8,017 bases of DNA from Planctomyces sp. (GTDB lineage Bacteria; Planctomycetota; Planctomycetia; Planctomycetales; Planctomycetaceae), in the NCBI GenBank assembly GCA_005809115.1, contig SYLK01000668.1:1-8017 (forward strand). Reading direction: 5' to 3'. This document shows positions 1 through 7,025 of this stretch, one piece after another. The position numbers and the translations under genes were made by a program. The notes beneath the pieces were generated by a model. It was not told the origin of the DNA and ran no database searches. It saw only the letters and a list, made by a program, of their open reading frames with translations. Numbering within the stretch: the first letter of the stretch is position 1; each line of letters starts with the position of its first letter.

Positions 1-859
1 GGGCCACCATTTCCTGTTCGCGTGCTCTGGCTTCCGCCCGTCGCTGTTCAGCCTTGGCCTGAGCGACCCGCATGTCTGCCTCGGCCTGGTCGGCCTGCAG
101 TCGCGCACCGATGTTCTCGCCCACGTCGATATCGGCGATGTCAATCGAGACAATTTCGTAGGCGGTCTGCGCCTCGAGTCCCTGCTGCAGGACCGTTTTC
201 GAAATTGAATCGGGATTTTCCAGCACCTGTTTGTAGGAAGCGGTCGAACCAATCGCCTGCACGATTCCTTGTCCGACCCGAGCGATCACGGTCTCCTCCG
301 TGGCTCCGCCGATCAGCTGAGAGATGTTGGTCCGCACCGTGACTCGAGCCCGGGCCCGCAGCTGAATTCCGTCACCGGCCACGGCATCCAGGGTACCGGA
401 CGTGCGCTTCGGATCGGGACAGTCGATGACCTTGGGATAGACACTCGTCCGCACCGCCTCGAGAATGTCGCGACCGGCCAGGTCGATCGCCTGGGCGGTT
501 TCCCAGTCCAGATCGATGCTCGCCCTCTGAGCCGCGATCAGCGCGCGAATCACATTTGGGACGTTGCCACCCGCCAGAAAGTGCGCTTCCAGTGCGGCCG
601 TGGAAATTGGAAACAGTTTCGTCAGACCCGCCTGAACCGCCATGATCTTGCTGCGAACAATGATCGTCGGATTGCACTTGCGAAACCGCATGGTGATCAG
701 ATTGACCAGACTGATTCCGGCGCGCGTCATTTTGCACTGCAGCCACAGGCTGGCAAACTGAGCAAAGACCGCGAGGAACATAATCGTTCCCAGCATGATC
801 ACAATCACTGCGATCCACTGGAATTGAATCGGTATTGCCGACAACAGGGTGCTGCGCAC
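1..859 (-). CDS. floA: Flotillin-like protein FloA, C-terminus cut by window edge
   Basis: FloA is a membrane scaffold protein that oligomerises in bacterial functional membrane microdomains. The frame is open from a GTG at 859 to the window edge (286 codons visible; family members have about 330, so roughly 45 residues are missing). A membrane segment lies near residues 15-38. It is followed by family-typical motifs: ESHYLAGGNV-like EAHFLAGGNV (91-100), ALIAAQRASIDL (106-117), AIDLAGRDILEAV (124-136), ARVTVRTNI (171-179), IGGATEETVIARVGQGIV (183-200), SIDIADIDVGENIGA (238-252), then the start of the Ala/Glu-rich coiled coil (QADQAEADMRVAQAKAEQRR). Compared with my memory of B. subtilis FloA there is a short insertion near residues 150-160. 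The GTG start is supported by GGAGGA at 865-870. nfeD lies directly upstream on the same strand, the classic partner, so the two probably act together at the membrane. Identity is very secure. Confidence 0.95.
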   Translation of the reverse strand, partial: MRSTLLSAIPIQFQWIAVIVIMLGTIMFLAVFAQFASLWLQCKMTRAGISLVNLITMRFRKCNPTIIVRSKIMAVQAGLTKLFPISTAALEAHFLAGGNVPNVIRALIAAQRASIDLDWETAQAIDLAGRDILEAVRTSVYPKVIDCPDPKRTSGTLDAVAGDGIQLRARARVTVRTNISQLIGGATEETVIARVGQGIVQAIGSTASYKQVLENPDSISKTVLQQGLEAQTAYEIVSIDIADIDVGENIGARLQADQAEADMRVAQAKAEQRRAEARAREQEMVA

Positions 860-864
860 GAGGT

Positions 865-870
865 TCCTCC
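865..870 (-). promoter_or_regulatory. Shine-Dalgarno site fixing the floA GTG start
   Basis: On the minus strand the bases read GGAGGA, followed by five bases and then GTG at 859-857. This near-perfect ribosome-binding site decides for the GTG start over the internal ATG codons that lie inside the membrane segment. Confidence 0.8.
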
Positions 871-878
871 AGCTTTCG

Positions 879-955
879 GTATTCAGACTACGGCCCGCGT
901 ACCCGAACACGGGCGGTGTACCCCAACGCGGGCCGTGTATCCGAATTCCGAATAC
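879..955. repeat. Large inverted repeat in the nfeD-floA gap
   Basis: The 158-base gap between the nfeD stop and the floA start contains an 11-bp perfect inverted repeat: 890-900 (ACGGCCCGCGT) pairs with 926-936 (ACGCGGGCCGT). A smaller CCCG/CGGG hairpin (902-905 with 910-913) sits in its loop. An outer 6-bp arm, GTATTC (879-884) with GAATAC (950-955), is separated from the main stem by an asymmetric internal loop. The structure ends 9 bases before the floA Shine-Dalgarno. No T-run follows, so it is not an ordinary terminator. It could be a processing site, a leaky attenuator or an mRNA-stability element in the nfeD-floA transcript. The pairing is seen directly; the role is inference. Confidence 0.6.
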
Positions 956-1017
956 AGCGGACAGCCCGTTTGCCAGTGGTCCGGTCAGAACCGACCACCG
1001 GCGGATCTTTCTGCAGA

Positions 1018-1647
1018 TTACGCCGTATAGTCCTCAGGAATATCAAAATCCAGACCTCGGACCGGCCGCCGCTGCCCCGTGTCCGACGGTTTCGCCTTGC
1101 CCTCGGGGGTCTCGGCGGTCCCCTCGGTCCCCGCACCCGCTGACGAACCCCGCGTGACCTCGGTGACAGGACGAACGACCAGCCGATTACCGCTGACTCC
1201 GACAACCACCACGGAGGTCCGGCGCTCGATCAGCATCCCCTGTCCTTGCGCATGATAGCGAGCATGATCGACAACCACCATGCCGCCGGGGATCAGGGGT
1301 GTCTCCGCCTCGCCAACGCGCCCCAGCAGTTCCTCCAGTGGATTCTGAACAACAGCCGGCACCGGTGGTCGCAACACAACAGAACGGCCTAAATTGGTAT
1401 GCTGAATTGCATAATACGCACCCAGCAGTGTCCCGGGCACACCCGCCAGAAGAAAACACAAATAAGTCCAGAACAACGTCGGGCTGGCACCGCCGCCCCA
1501 CGCCTTCGTGGCACTCCACAGCGATACCACCAGACACAATCCAGCCGTGGTGCCAATCAATCCAAAACTGGGCACGAAAAACTCCAGCCCCAGCAAAAAC
1601 AGACCTGCTATCAGCAGCACCGTCGCCAAAACACCAGCGTCTGGCAT
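1018..1647 (-). CDS. NfeD family membrane protein (OB-fold), FloA partner
   Basis: This is an NfeD-type protein, which associates with flotillin-like scaffolds at the membrane. From ATG 1647 it is 209 residues: three hydrophobic segments at about 5-24, 27-47 and 57-81, including the family-like LLGLEFFVPSFGLIGTTAGL. A soluble OB-fold domain follows at about 105-163 (LLGRVGEAETPLIPGGMVVV, then ERRTSVVVVGVSGNRLVVRPV), then a Gly/Glu/Lys-rich low-complexity tail. There is no ClpP-like serine protease domain, so it is the short NfeD form that pairs with FloA-type flotillins. It lies immediately upstream of floA on the same strand, probably one operon. The frame stays open upstream to 1938, with other possible starts at 1662 and 1731, but the upstream residues are not membrane-like and would run towards the divergent gene. 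The exact start is uncertain because no strong ribosome-binding site is visible. Confidence 0.9.
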   Translation of the reverse strand: MPDAGVLATVLLIAGLFLLGLEFFVPSFGLIGTTAGLCLVVSLWSATKAWGGGASPTLFWTYLCFLLAGVPGTLLGAYYAIQHTNLGRSVVLRPPVPAVVQNPLEELLGRVGEAETPLIPGGMVVVDHARYHAQGQGMLIERRTSVVVVGVSGNRLVVRPVTEVTRGSSAGAGTEGTAETPEGKAKPSDTGQRRPVRGLDFDIPEDYTA

Positions 1648-1808
1648 GTTTCTCACAACCATCTCATCAGTTGCATTTCGTAAATCCGATCCCGGTGCGG
1701 TATTGTTCGTGCGGCCTGCCAACTTGTCCATGAACACGAGCGACAATTGACAGATGACGCAGATCCGCGCTTTTCCGACCTCTGCGAACGTCTCAGCGGA
1801 AATTCTGA

Positions 1809-2801
1809 ATGTCCCCGACTCTGTTTTCAACATTCCCGGATCCCGACCAGATTGCCGATGCCGCCGAGAAACTCCGGGCCGGTCACCTTGTCGCGTTCCC
1901 CACTGAAACGGTGTACGGGCTCGGTGCGGATGCCACAAATCCGCTCGCCGTGGCCGCTATTTTCGAAGTCAAGGGGCGTCCTCGGTTCGATCCACTCATT
2001 GTTCACCTGTACACAACGGCAGATGTTTGCCGAATCGTGTCGGAGTTTCCACCCCTGGCACAGACACTGGCCGACACCTTCTGGCCGGGGCCTCTGACGC
2101 TGGTTCTGCCAAAACGATCCCTGATTCCCGAGATCGTAACAGCCGGACTTCCGGGTGTTGCCGTGCGGATTCCCCGTCATCCGGTGGCCCTGGAACTTCT
2201 GCGTCAGGCTGGCCGTCCGGTGGCTGCGCCGAGCGCAAATCCATTCGGCTGGATCAGCCCCACGACGGCACAGCACGTCCGCGACGGTCTGGGGACCGCG
2301 GTGAACTGCATTCTTGACGGCGGTCCGTGCGACGTGGGAGTCGAGTCAACTGTGCTGTCCCTGATGGATTCGCGGCCGGTTCTGTTGCGGCCGGGGGGCG
2401 TATCACAGGAAGAAATCGAAGCCGTGATCGGGCCCGTGCAGCAGGCGATCTTTGCTGAGGGAGCCGGGGATTCCGCGCAACTGGCCCCGGGAATGCTGAG
2501 CCGCCATTACGCGCCGCGTACGCCGCTGGTCGTGATCGAGCGTGGTGAGACGGCGCTGGCGATTCCCGGAAAACGTTGCGGCCTGCTCACGGAAGGGACG
2601 CGGGCCTGGCAGGCAGGCTTCGATCAGATCGTCAGCCTGGCGGAGACTGCGGACCTGCGGATCTGCGCGGCTCGGTTCTTTGCGAGCCTCCGAAGTCTGG
2701 ATTCCGCCGACCTGGACGTTATCATAGCCCACAAATTCCCGGACAACGGGCTGGGTCTGGCGCTGAACGACCGGTTGCGGAGGGCGTCAGCCAGCAACTG
2801 A
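1809..2801 (+). CDS. L-threonylcarbamoyladenylate synthase, long Sua5 type
   Basis: The enzyme makes threonylcarbamoyl-AMP from threonine, bicarbonate and ATP in the cytoplasm, the first step of t6A modification at position 37 of ANN-decoding tRNAs. The 330 residues match the two-domain Sua5 layout rather than the short TsaC form. The YrdC domain spans about 13-200, with FPTETVYGLGADA (30-42), KGRPRFDPLIVH (55-66), FWPGPLTLVL (91-100), GVAVRIPRHP (116-125), PVAAPSANPFG (137-147), DGG (170-172), GVESTV (177-182) and LRPGG (193-197). The typical linker PGMLSRHYAP is at 227-236, and a C-terminal Sua5 domain extends to the end. The ATG at 1809 is followed within about 10 residues by the first helix; the upstream GCGGAAAT is only a weak ribosome-binding site. 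It is divergent from nfeD across a 161-base gap and heads a run of plus-strand genes. The function is secure; gene names differ between organisms (sua5, ywlC, tsaC-like). Confidence 0.95.
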   Translation: MSPTLFSTFPDPDQIADAAEKLRAGHLVAFPTETVYGLGADATNPLAVAAIFEVKGRPRFDPLIVHLYTTADVCRIVSEFPPLAQTLADTFWPGPLTLVLPKRSLIPEIVTAGLPGVAVRIPRHPVALELLRQAGRPVAAPSANPFGWISPTTAQHVRDGLGTAVNCILDGGPCDVGVESTVLSLMDSRPVLLRPGGVSQEEIEAVIGPVQQAIFAEGAGDSAQLAPGMLSRHYAPRTPLVVIERGETALAIPGKRCGLLTEGTRAWQAGFDQIVSLAETADLRICAARFFASLRSLDSADLDVIIAHKFPDNGLGLALNDRLRRASASN

Positions 2802-2907
2802 GCCCCGCCGCTGACAGTTGTCGGGGGTGGCGTACGAAGATCGGGCGTGGCGTTCGACGATGCTGCATGAAGACGCGGCACAGGGAAGCGGGAAGGAAGA
2901 GGACTGC

Positions 2908-3486
2908 GTGAAAAAGCCAGCCGCGAAGGTGTTACTGATCTGGTGTGCCTGTATTCTGAGCCTCAGCCTGCGAATCGTGCCGCTGCCTTTCGGTGAGAAT
3001 TTTTCTGCGCTGGGGGCGCTGGCTCTGCTGTGCGGAGCCCTGATTCGAAATCCCGTGCGGGCGATCGCCGTGGTACTGGCCTGCCGGGCCGTGACGGATC
3101 TGTGGCTTGAGGCGAAGACCGGATACGGTTTTTACCACAGCATGGCTTTCGACTACGCGGCCTATGCCATCATCGGCGCGGTGGGACGCCTGCTGGGTTC
3201 CCGATACCGACTGGCCGCCGTCGCGGGTGGTTTTCTCGCCGGGGCGATCTTTTTCATCGTCAGCAACTTTGGCGTCTGGTTCCTTTCACCCGATCATCGC
3301 TATTCGTCGGATGTCAGCGGATTGCTGGAGTGCTTCCGACTGGCCGTTCCATTTGCGCGGGGGACATTCCAGGGAGACATCCTGTTCGCTCTGGCATTTT
3401 TCTCCGCCGCCAGCCTCGCGTTCCGTGTGGACCGTGTGAGCATCGGCGACGAAGCGTCGGCCGGGGCGAGTGCGGAGAATTGCTGA
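2908..3486 (+). CDS. DUF6580-like multi-pass membrane protein
   Basis: This is a predicted inner-membrane protein of 192 residues with five or six hydrophobic segments (about 7-24, 34-47, 50-65, 83-96, 104-121 and 157-173). The pattern NFSALGALALLCGA (31-44), the acidic TDLWLE (63-68), SNFGVWFLSPDHRY (119-132), a GLL-CF region (138-143) and VPFARGTFQGDILF (147-160) fit what I recall of DUF6580 proteins, which resemble ECF-type or MreD-like small membrane proteins. Substrate and partner are unknown. GTG 2908 was chosen because a purine-rich ribosome-binding site (GGAAGAGGA, 2896-2904) lies just ahead and because the Lys-rich start leads straight into the first helix; a longer frame from TTG 2818 adds only polar residues. 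The stop is 19 bases before moxR, so the two are probably cotranscribed. Confidence 0.75.
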   Translation: MKKPAAKVLLIWCACILSLSLRIVPLPFGENFSALGALALLCGALIRNPVRAIAVVLACRAVTDLWLEAKTGYGFYHSMAFDYAAYAIIGAVGRLLGSRYRLAAVAGGFLAGAIFFIVSNFGVWFLSPDHRYSSDVSGLLECFRLAVPFARGTFQGDILFALAFFSAASLAFRVDRVSIGDEASAGASAENC

Positions 3487-3492
3487 CTCGCT

Positions 3493-3497
3493 AAGGA
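3493..3497 (+). promoter_or_regulatory. Ribosome-binding site for the moxR GTG start
   Basis: AAGGA lies eight bases before GTG 3506, in the 19-base gap after the upstream membrane gene. It decides for the GTG start, giving a family-typical N-terminus (MAEKRDFDEFLEKF), over the first in-frame ATG inside the N-terminal helix. Confidence 0.6.
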
Positions 3498-3505
3498 CCT
3501 GATCT

Positions 3506-4522
3506 GTGGCCGAGAAACGTGACTTCGACGAATTCCTGGAAAAGTTTCACCGGCACCACGATGTGATGGTGGAGGAGCTGCACAAGGTCATCATTGGCCA
3601 GGACGCCGTCATCGATCAGATCCTGGCCGCGATTTTCACTGGTGGTCATTGCCTGCTGGTGGGTGTTCCCGGTCTGGCCAAGACGCTGGTGGTCAGCACC
3701 ATCGCGAAACTGCTGGATGTCCAGTTCCGCCGCATTCAGTTCACTCCCGACCTGATGCCGTCAGACATCACGGGCACCAACGTGCTGGAGGAGACGGACA
3801 CCGGACGCCGAGAATTTCGCTTCGTCGAAGGGCCGGTCTTTACCAGTATTCTGCTGGCTGACGAAATCAACCGCACCCCTCCCAAGACGCAGGCGGCGCT
3901 CCTGCAGGCCATGCAGGAACGCGAAGTCACTGTGGGGCAGACAACCTATCCGCTGCCCGAACCCTTCTTCGTAATTGCCACGCAGAACCCGATTGAACAG
4001 GAAGGCACGTACCCACTTCCCGAGGCCCAGCTTGACCGGTTCATGTTCAACATCAAGGTCGATTATCCCACACTCGATGAAGAAGAACGCATTCTGGAAG
4101 CGACGACGTCGGGTGAGAAGGTGGATGTGCGAAAGGTACTGTCGGCCCGGTCCATATTGTATCTGCAGAAACAGATCAGTCAGATTGTGGCCAGTCCGCT
4201 GATCATCAGCTATGTCGCTCGGCTGGTGCGGGCCACGCGACCGGCGGACGGGGGCTCGCCCGAGTTTGTTCGTCGGCTGGTGGACTGGGGGGCGGGTCCG
4301 CGTGCCGGTCAGTATCTGATCGCTGGCGCCAAGGCCTCCGCCGCCATGGACGGACGCCCGCATGTCACACTGAATGACGTTCGCAAAGTGGCGATCCCGG
4401 TGCTGCGTCATCGTGTCTCCACGAACTTCCAGGCCCAGGCTGAGGGGATGGCCACCGAAGACATTGTCCGGAAACTGGTCGAAACAGTTCCCGAACCGAA
4501 TATTCCGCGGTACGAGAAATAG
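3506..4522 (+). CDS. MoxR family AAA+ ATPase
   Basis: MoxR proteins are cytoplasmic AAA+ ATPases thought to act as chaperones that activate or assemble partner complexes. The 338 residues are full length for the family. An N-terminal helical part containing VIIGQDAVIDQIL (28-40) precedes Walker A GVPGLAKT (53-60), Walker B ILLADE (115-120), the MoxR signature INRTPPKTQAALLQAMQE (121-138), sensor 1 in ATQNP (158-162), and the arginine of LDRFM (176-180) as the likely finger. A C-terminal lid follows (GPRAGQYLIAGAKASA, then VRKVAIPVLRHRV). GTG 3506 is supported by AAGGA at 3493-3497. MoxR is usually followed by DUF58 and von Willebrand factor A genes; here neither is present and a sugar isomerase follows after 120 bases, so its client is not evident. 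Any such genes would have to lie elsewhere in the genome. Confidence 0.95.
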   Translation: MAEKRDFDEFLEKFHRHHDVMVEELHKVIIGQDAVIDQILAAIFTGGHCLLVGVPGLAKTLVVSTIAKLLDVQFRRIQFTPDLMPSDITGTNVLEETDTGRREFRFVEGPVFTSILLADEINRTPPKTQAALLQAMQEREVTVGQTTYPLPEPFFVIATQNPIEQEGTYPLPEAQLDRFMFNIKVDYPTLDEEERILEATTSGEKVDVRKVLSARSILYLQKQISQIVASPLIISYVARLVRATRPADGGSPEFVRRLVDWGAGPRAGQYLIAGAKASAAMDGRPHVTLNDVRKVAIPVLRHRVSTNFQAQAEGMATEDIVRKLVETVPEPNIPRYEK

Positions 4523-4642
4523 GTACCGGCCGGACTTCGGTTGCAAATCCGGCGTGCGAACGCAACGATGGACTACTGGTACAGCGGATTTCCCGGTTTC
4601 CGTGACCGCCAGTTCATTCACTGACAGGAAGGGCTCTTCTCC

Positions 4643-5506
4643 ATGACCAGCTGGCCCATCGGCGTGTTTGCTTCCATTGATGCCGGGCTCGGTGTGCATC
4701 TTGACGTGGTGCGGGAACTGAAGGTCCCCACGATTCAGCTGCATGCGCCGCATCAGAATTCCCGGACTCCTCAGGCGGCAGCCGGATTTCTCGAGAAGTG
4801 CCGCGCGGCCGGGATTACAATTACCGCTGTCTTCGGGGGGTTCGACGGCGAGAGCTATGCCGATATCGCCACGACCGCCCGGACTGTGGGTCTGGTCCCG
4901 GAATCGACTCGGGCTGCCCGCGTGCAGGATATGAAGGAGATCAGCGATTTTACCAGACTGCTGAATTGCAGCACCGTGGCCCTCCACATCGGTTTCGTCC
5001 CCGCCGATCATTCATCCGCCAGTTACAGAGATCTTCTCCAGACGACACGCGATCTGCTGGATCATGTCGCCCGCAATGGACAGAACCTGCACCTCGAGAC
5101 GGGGCAGGAATCAGCCGACCATCTGCTCCATTTCATCAGTGACGTCAGCCGCAGTAACCTGTTTATCAATTTCGATCCGGCCAACATGATCCTCTATGGG
5201 ACCGGTGAACCCATCGCCGCACTCCGCAAAGTCGGGCATTTCGTTCGCAGCATTCACTGCAAGGACGCCAAATGGGCGCCTGCGGCCAGTCGAGGCACCG
5301 CCTGGGGCCAGGAAGTGCCCCTCGGTGACGGCGATGTGGGGATGGAAAATTATCTCCGCACACTGCACGAGATCGGCTATCATGGTCCGCTCACGATCGA
5401 ACGAGAAATCGCGCAGGATCCGGTCCGGCAAAAAGCGGATATCGGCCACGCCGTCCGTCTGCTGGAATCCCTGCGCAGCCGGATTCTCGGCGCACCACCC
5501 GCCTGA
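4643..5506 (+). CDS. Sugar phosphate isomerase/epimerase (xylose isomerase-like TIM barrel)
   Basis: This belongs to the AP-endonuclease-2/xylose-isomerase-like TIM-barrel superfamily, whose members isomerise or epimerise sugars using a divalent metal. The 287 residues are the normal length. Candidate metal or active-site residues are at the expected strand ends: His115 (ALHIGF), Glu152 (LHLETGQE), Asp178 (INFDPAN), His205 and Asp208 (IHCKDA) and Glu253 (TIERE), with the common LGDGDVGM loop at 227-234. The substrate cannot be told from sequence; inosose, keto-sugar or hydroxypyruvate-type reactions are all possible. There is no signal peptide, so it is cytoplasmic. ATG 4643 follows AGGAAGGG at 4626-4633. 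The preceding 120-base gap contains a 6-bp inverted repeat (GCCGGA 4529-4534 with TCCGGC 4548-4553) without a T-run, so transcription may or may not continue from moxR. Planctomycetes typically carry many paralogues of this family. Confidence 0.88.
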   Translation: MTSWPIGVFASIDAGLGVHLDVVRELKVPTIQLHAPHQNSRTPQAAAGFLEKCRAAGITITAVFGGFDGESYADIATTARTVGLVPESTRAARVQDMKEISDFTRLLNCSTVALHIGFVPADHSSASYRDLLQTTRDLLDHVARNGQNLHLETGQESADHLLHFISDVSRSNLFINFDPANMILYGTGEPIAALRKVGHFVRSIHCKDAKWAPAASRGTAWGQEVPLGDGDVGMENYLRTLHEIGYHGPLTIEREIAQDPVRQKADIGHAVRLLESLRSRILGAPPA

Positions 5507-5596
5507 AACAGCAGCCTCTCGCACCGGTGGCTCCGCGGCAGAACGTTCGCCGCACCACCAGACTGCCGAACACACAAATCATCACCGGAGTCACTC

Positions 5597-5962
5597 ATGG
5601 CCCGATGTGACCAGGGATACCTGTGTGATGTCTGTGGTGCAGAAGTTGAGACGATCACCGAGAGCGATCTCTATCTGAGGTTCATGATCGGTGAAATCCA
5701 GTCGTCCCGGCTTCTGAGTACCCCCGATCGCCATATCCGCTGCAACCCGGTCACCGCCCAGTTTATCGATCACCCGGATTTCTCCCCTCCGGTCACGGTG
5801 GAAGGAGATTTCGACAGACGCCTGTTCGACCCGGCTGACATCACCCCGCGAGTTGCCCTGGTGACTCGCGGCTGGCTGCGACTGAAACAGCTCGCCGCGC
5901 TGCCCGAGCCGCTGCCGCTGGCCCAGTATCCTCTGCCGGAATTCCACCGCGCCAGTCGCTGA
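5597..5962 (+). CDS. Small conserved planctomycete-type protein with CxxC motif
   Basis: This is a 121-residue soluble protein without a signal peptide or membrane segment. It has Cys4, Cys10 and Cys13 (MARCDQGYLCDVCG), where CxxC resembles half of a zinc knuckle, and a further Cys49 in RHIRCNPV. Other visible blocks are ITESDLYLRFMIGEI (20-34), AQFIDHPDF (54-62), LVTRGWLRL (88-96) and a closing LPLAQYPLPEF (106-116). The pattern resembles an uncharacterised family I associate with Planctomycetota; no biochemical role is known to me. A tetrahedral metal site using the four cysteines is possible but unproven. ATG 5597 is preceded by CGGAG at 5586-5590. It follows the isomerase after 90 bases on the same strand and is the last gene of the plus-strand run, convergent with the next gene. 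Confidence 0.75.
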   Translation: MARCDQGYLCDVCGAEVETITESDLYLRFMIGEIQSSRLLSTPDRHIRCNPVTAQFIDHPDFSPPVTVEGDFDRRLFDPADITPRVALVTRGWLRLKQLAALPEPLPLAQYPLPEFHRASR

Positions 5963-6139
5963 ACCCGCCGGCTGAGGCAACGGACTTCGGACTCAGAACC
6001 CCTGACAAAACCTGCGTGGCCGCGTTGGTTTGAGAGTGGTCGAGATGCCAGGAAGAGTGACGAGGCAACACATGTCGTCGAGGAGAGATGACGCCTCAGA
6101 TCGGCCGCTCTCGAAGCAACCCGGCGCGACGTTTGTGGT

Positions 6140-6186
6140 GACGGATCACGTCTGACGGATAACGTCTGACGGATCACGTCTGACGG
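6140..6186. repeat. 14-bp tandem repeat, 3.4 copies, overlapping a stop codon
   Basis: Three consecutive 14-base units occur on the plus strand: GACGGATCACGTCT (6140-6153), GACGGATAACGTCT (6154-6167) and GACGGATCACGTCT (6168-6181), followed by a partial GACGG (6182-6186). Each unit contains a small interrupted palindrome (GACG-5 nt-CGTC). The array covers the last codons and the TGA stop (6176-6174) of the minus-strand membrane protein gene. Because the unit is not a multiple of three, the array reads differently in each copy. It probably arose by slippage duplication; whether it contributes to termination between the convergent genes is unknown. Confidence 0.9.
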
Positions 6187-7025
6187 TTTCTCGGCGGATC
6201 ATCAGCCCGGGGAATTGTCAGTGCCATACCGAGGGACGGCAGCAGGACGAACGTGAGCTGTTTGGCAAGTCCTCTGGGAAAGACCATGCTGTCGGCACCG
6301 TGTGCGCTGAAAAATGCGCTGGCAACCGGTGTGTAGCAGATCGTTCCGGCCAGTGCGCCCAGCACGGCAAACCCGGCCACGCGCCCGAAGGATTTCGCTG
6401 ACCCGCCGCTGAGCACCACGGCCAGTCCCGTTCCGAGACTGATCAGGAACCATTCGGCGGCCTGAACCGTTGAACCCAGGTACATCTCCCGAATCCCGGC
6501 GCTCGTCAGCTCGACCGGATCGTACGCGACAATTCGATATCGCTCCAGACGCCCTGCCACCTCAACTCCGGCGAAACCCGCCGCCAGCCCGCCGACTACC
6601 GCCGCGATGACCCCCACGGTCAGCCCGGTCAGCATTGCCCTGAGACTCTTCCGCGAGAGTCCCGCCGCCAGCCCGATCAGCCCGCCCACCGCCGCACCGG
6701 CCGGTCCCAGACCCAGATAAGCGTTGTTCAGCTGATGCTGTCTTGTCTTCAGTGCCTTCTCGGCGTTCGCCTCCGCGCTGAATTCGAGCGATGGCCAGAT
6801 CCGTTCGGCCTCCTCCTTGAAGGCTTCCGACATATCTTCCATGGCCACCGTACCGAAGTAACTGTGGCTGAGCATGCCGCCCAGTATTCCCCCAGCCGCG
6901 GCCCCCAGTAATAACACGGCGACGGACAGCTGGTACGGTCGGGGCATGACACCTGATGACGCGGGAGCCGAAGGCGTTTCACCCGGGGATTGTGCGTGCG
7001 GCATGAACGGAACTTTCGCAGCCAT
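6174..7025 (-). CDS. Gly/Ala-rich multi-pass membrane protein of unknown function
   Basis: I do not recognise a named family. The 283-residue product starts with a Pro/Ser-rich cytoplasmic-looking stretch (1-30). It then has a hydrophobic segment at about 33-52, a charged region with a likely amphipathic helix (62-100, rich in Glu/Ala), and further hydrophobic segments at about 104-123, 131-157, 189-207, 213-238 and 256-271. Several segments carry GxxxG-type glycine spacing (LGPAGAAVGGLIGLAAGL; GVIAAVVGGLAAG), which favours tight helix packing. No catalytic or ligand motif is evident. The start is uncertain: ATG 7025 gives the longest reading but has a poor ribosome-binding site, while ATG 6947 (MPRPYQLSVAV) has AGGTG shortly upstream and begins just before the first helix. 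The last three codons and stop lie in a 14-bp tandem repeat. It is transcribed towards the plus-strand run and is separated from the reverse transcriptase remnant by nearly 500 bases. Confidence 0.7.
   Translation of the reverse strand: MAAKVPFMPHAQSPGETPSAPASSGVMPRPYQLSVAVLLLGAAAGGILGGMLSHSYFGTVAMEDMSEAFKEEAERIWPSLEFSAEANAEKALKTRQHQLNNAYLGLGPAGAAVGGLIGLAAGLSRKSLRAMLTGLTVGVIAAVVGGLAAGFAGVEVAGRLERYRIVAYDPVELTSAGIREMYLGSTVQAAEWFLISLGTGLAVVLSGGSAKSFGRVAGFAVLGALAGTICYTPVASAFFSAHGADSMVFPRGLAKQLTFVLLPSLGMALTIPRADDPPRNRQT

Noticed and set aside
372..818. A minus-strand open frame overlapping floA in another frame
   Set aside because: The true floA frame starts at GTG 859 with a strong ribosome-binding site and runs off the window edge; this is an off-frame shadow.
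269..1030. A 253-codon plus-strand open frame
   Set aside because: It lies opposite floA, whose minus-strand translation matches the family along its whole visible length; the plus-strand product is low-complexity and unrecognisable.
1747..1752. Perfect TTGACA -35 box upstream of the Sua5-type gene
   Set aside because: At 17 bases' spacing the -10 region is CTTTTC, a poor match, so a promoter cannot be claimed.
4529..4553. GCCGGA/TCCGGC hairpin after moxR as a terminator
   Set aside because: The 6-bp stem has no T-run and the next gene follows on the same strand, so termination is not supported.
3761..5011. A 416-codon minus-strand open frame antisense to moxR and the isomerase
   Set aside because: It is the complement of two well-supported genes with clear catalytic motifs; its translation has no domain and mixes Arg, Gly and His as expected from GC-rich antisense frames.
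5972..5996. CTGAG/CTCAG inverted repeat after the CxxC protein as a terminator
   Set aside because: The stem is only five base pairs with a 15-base loop and no T-run follows.
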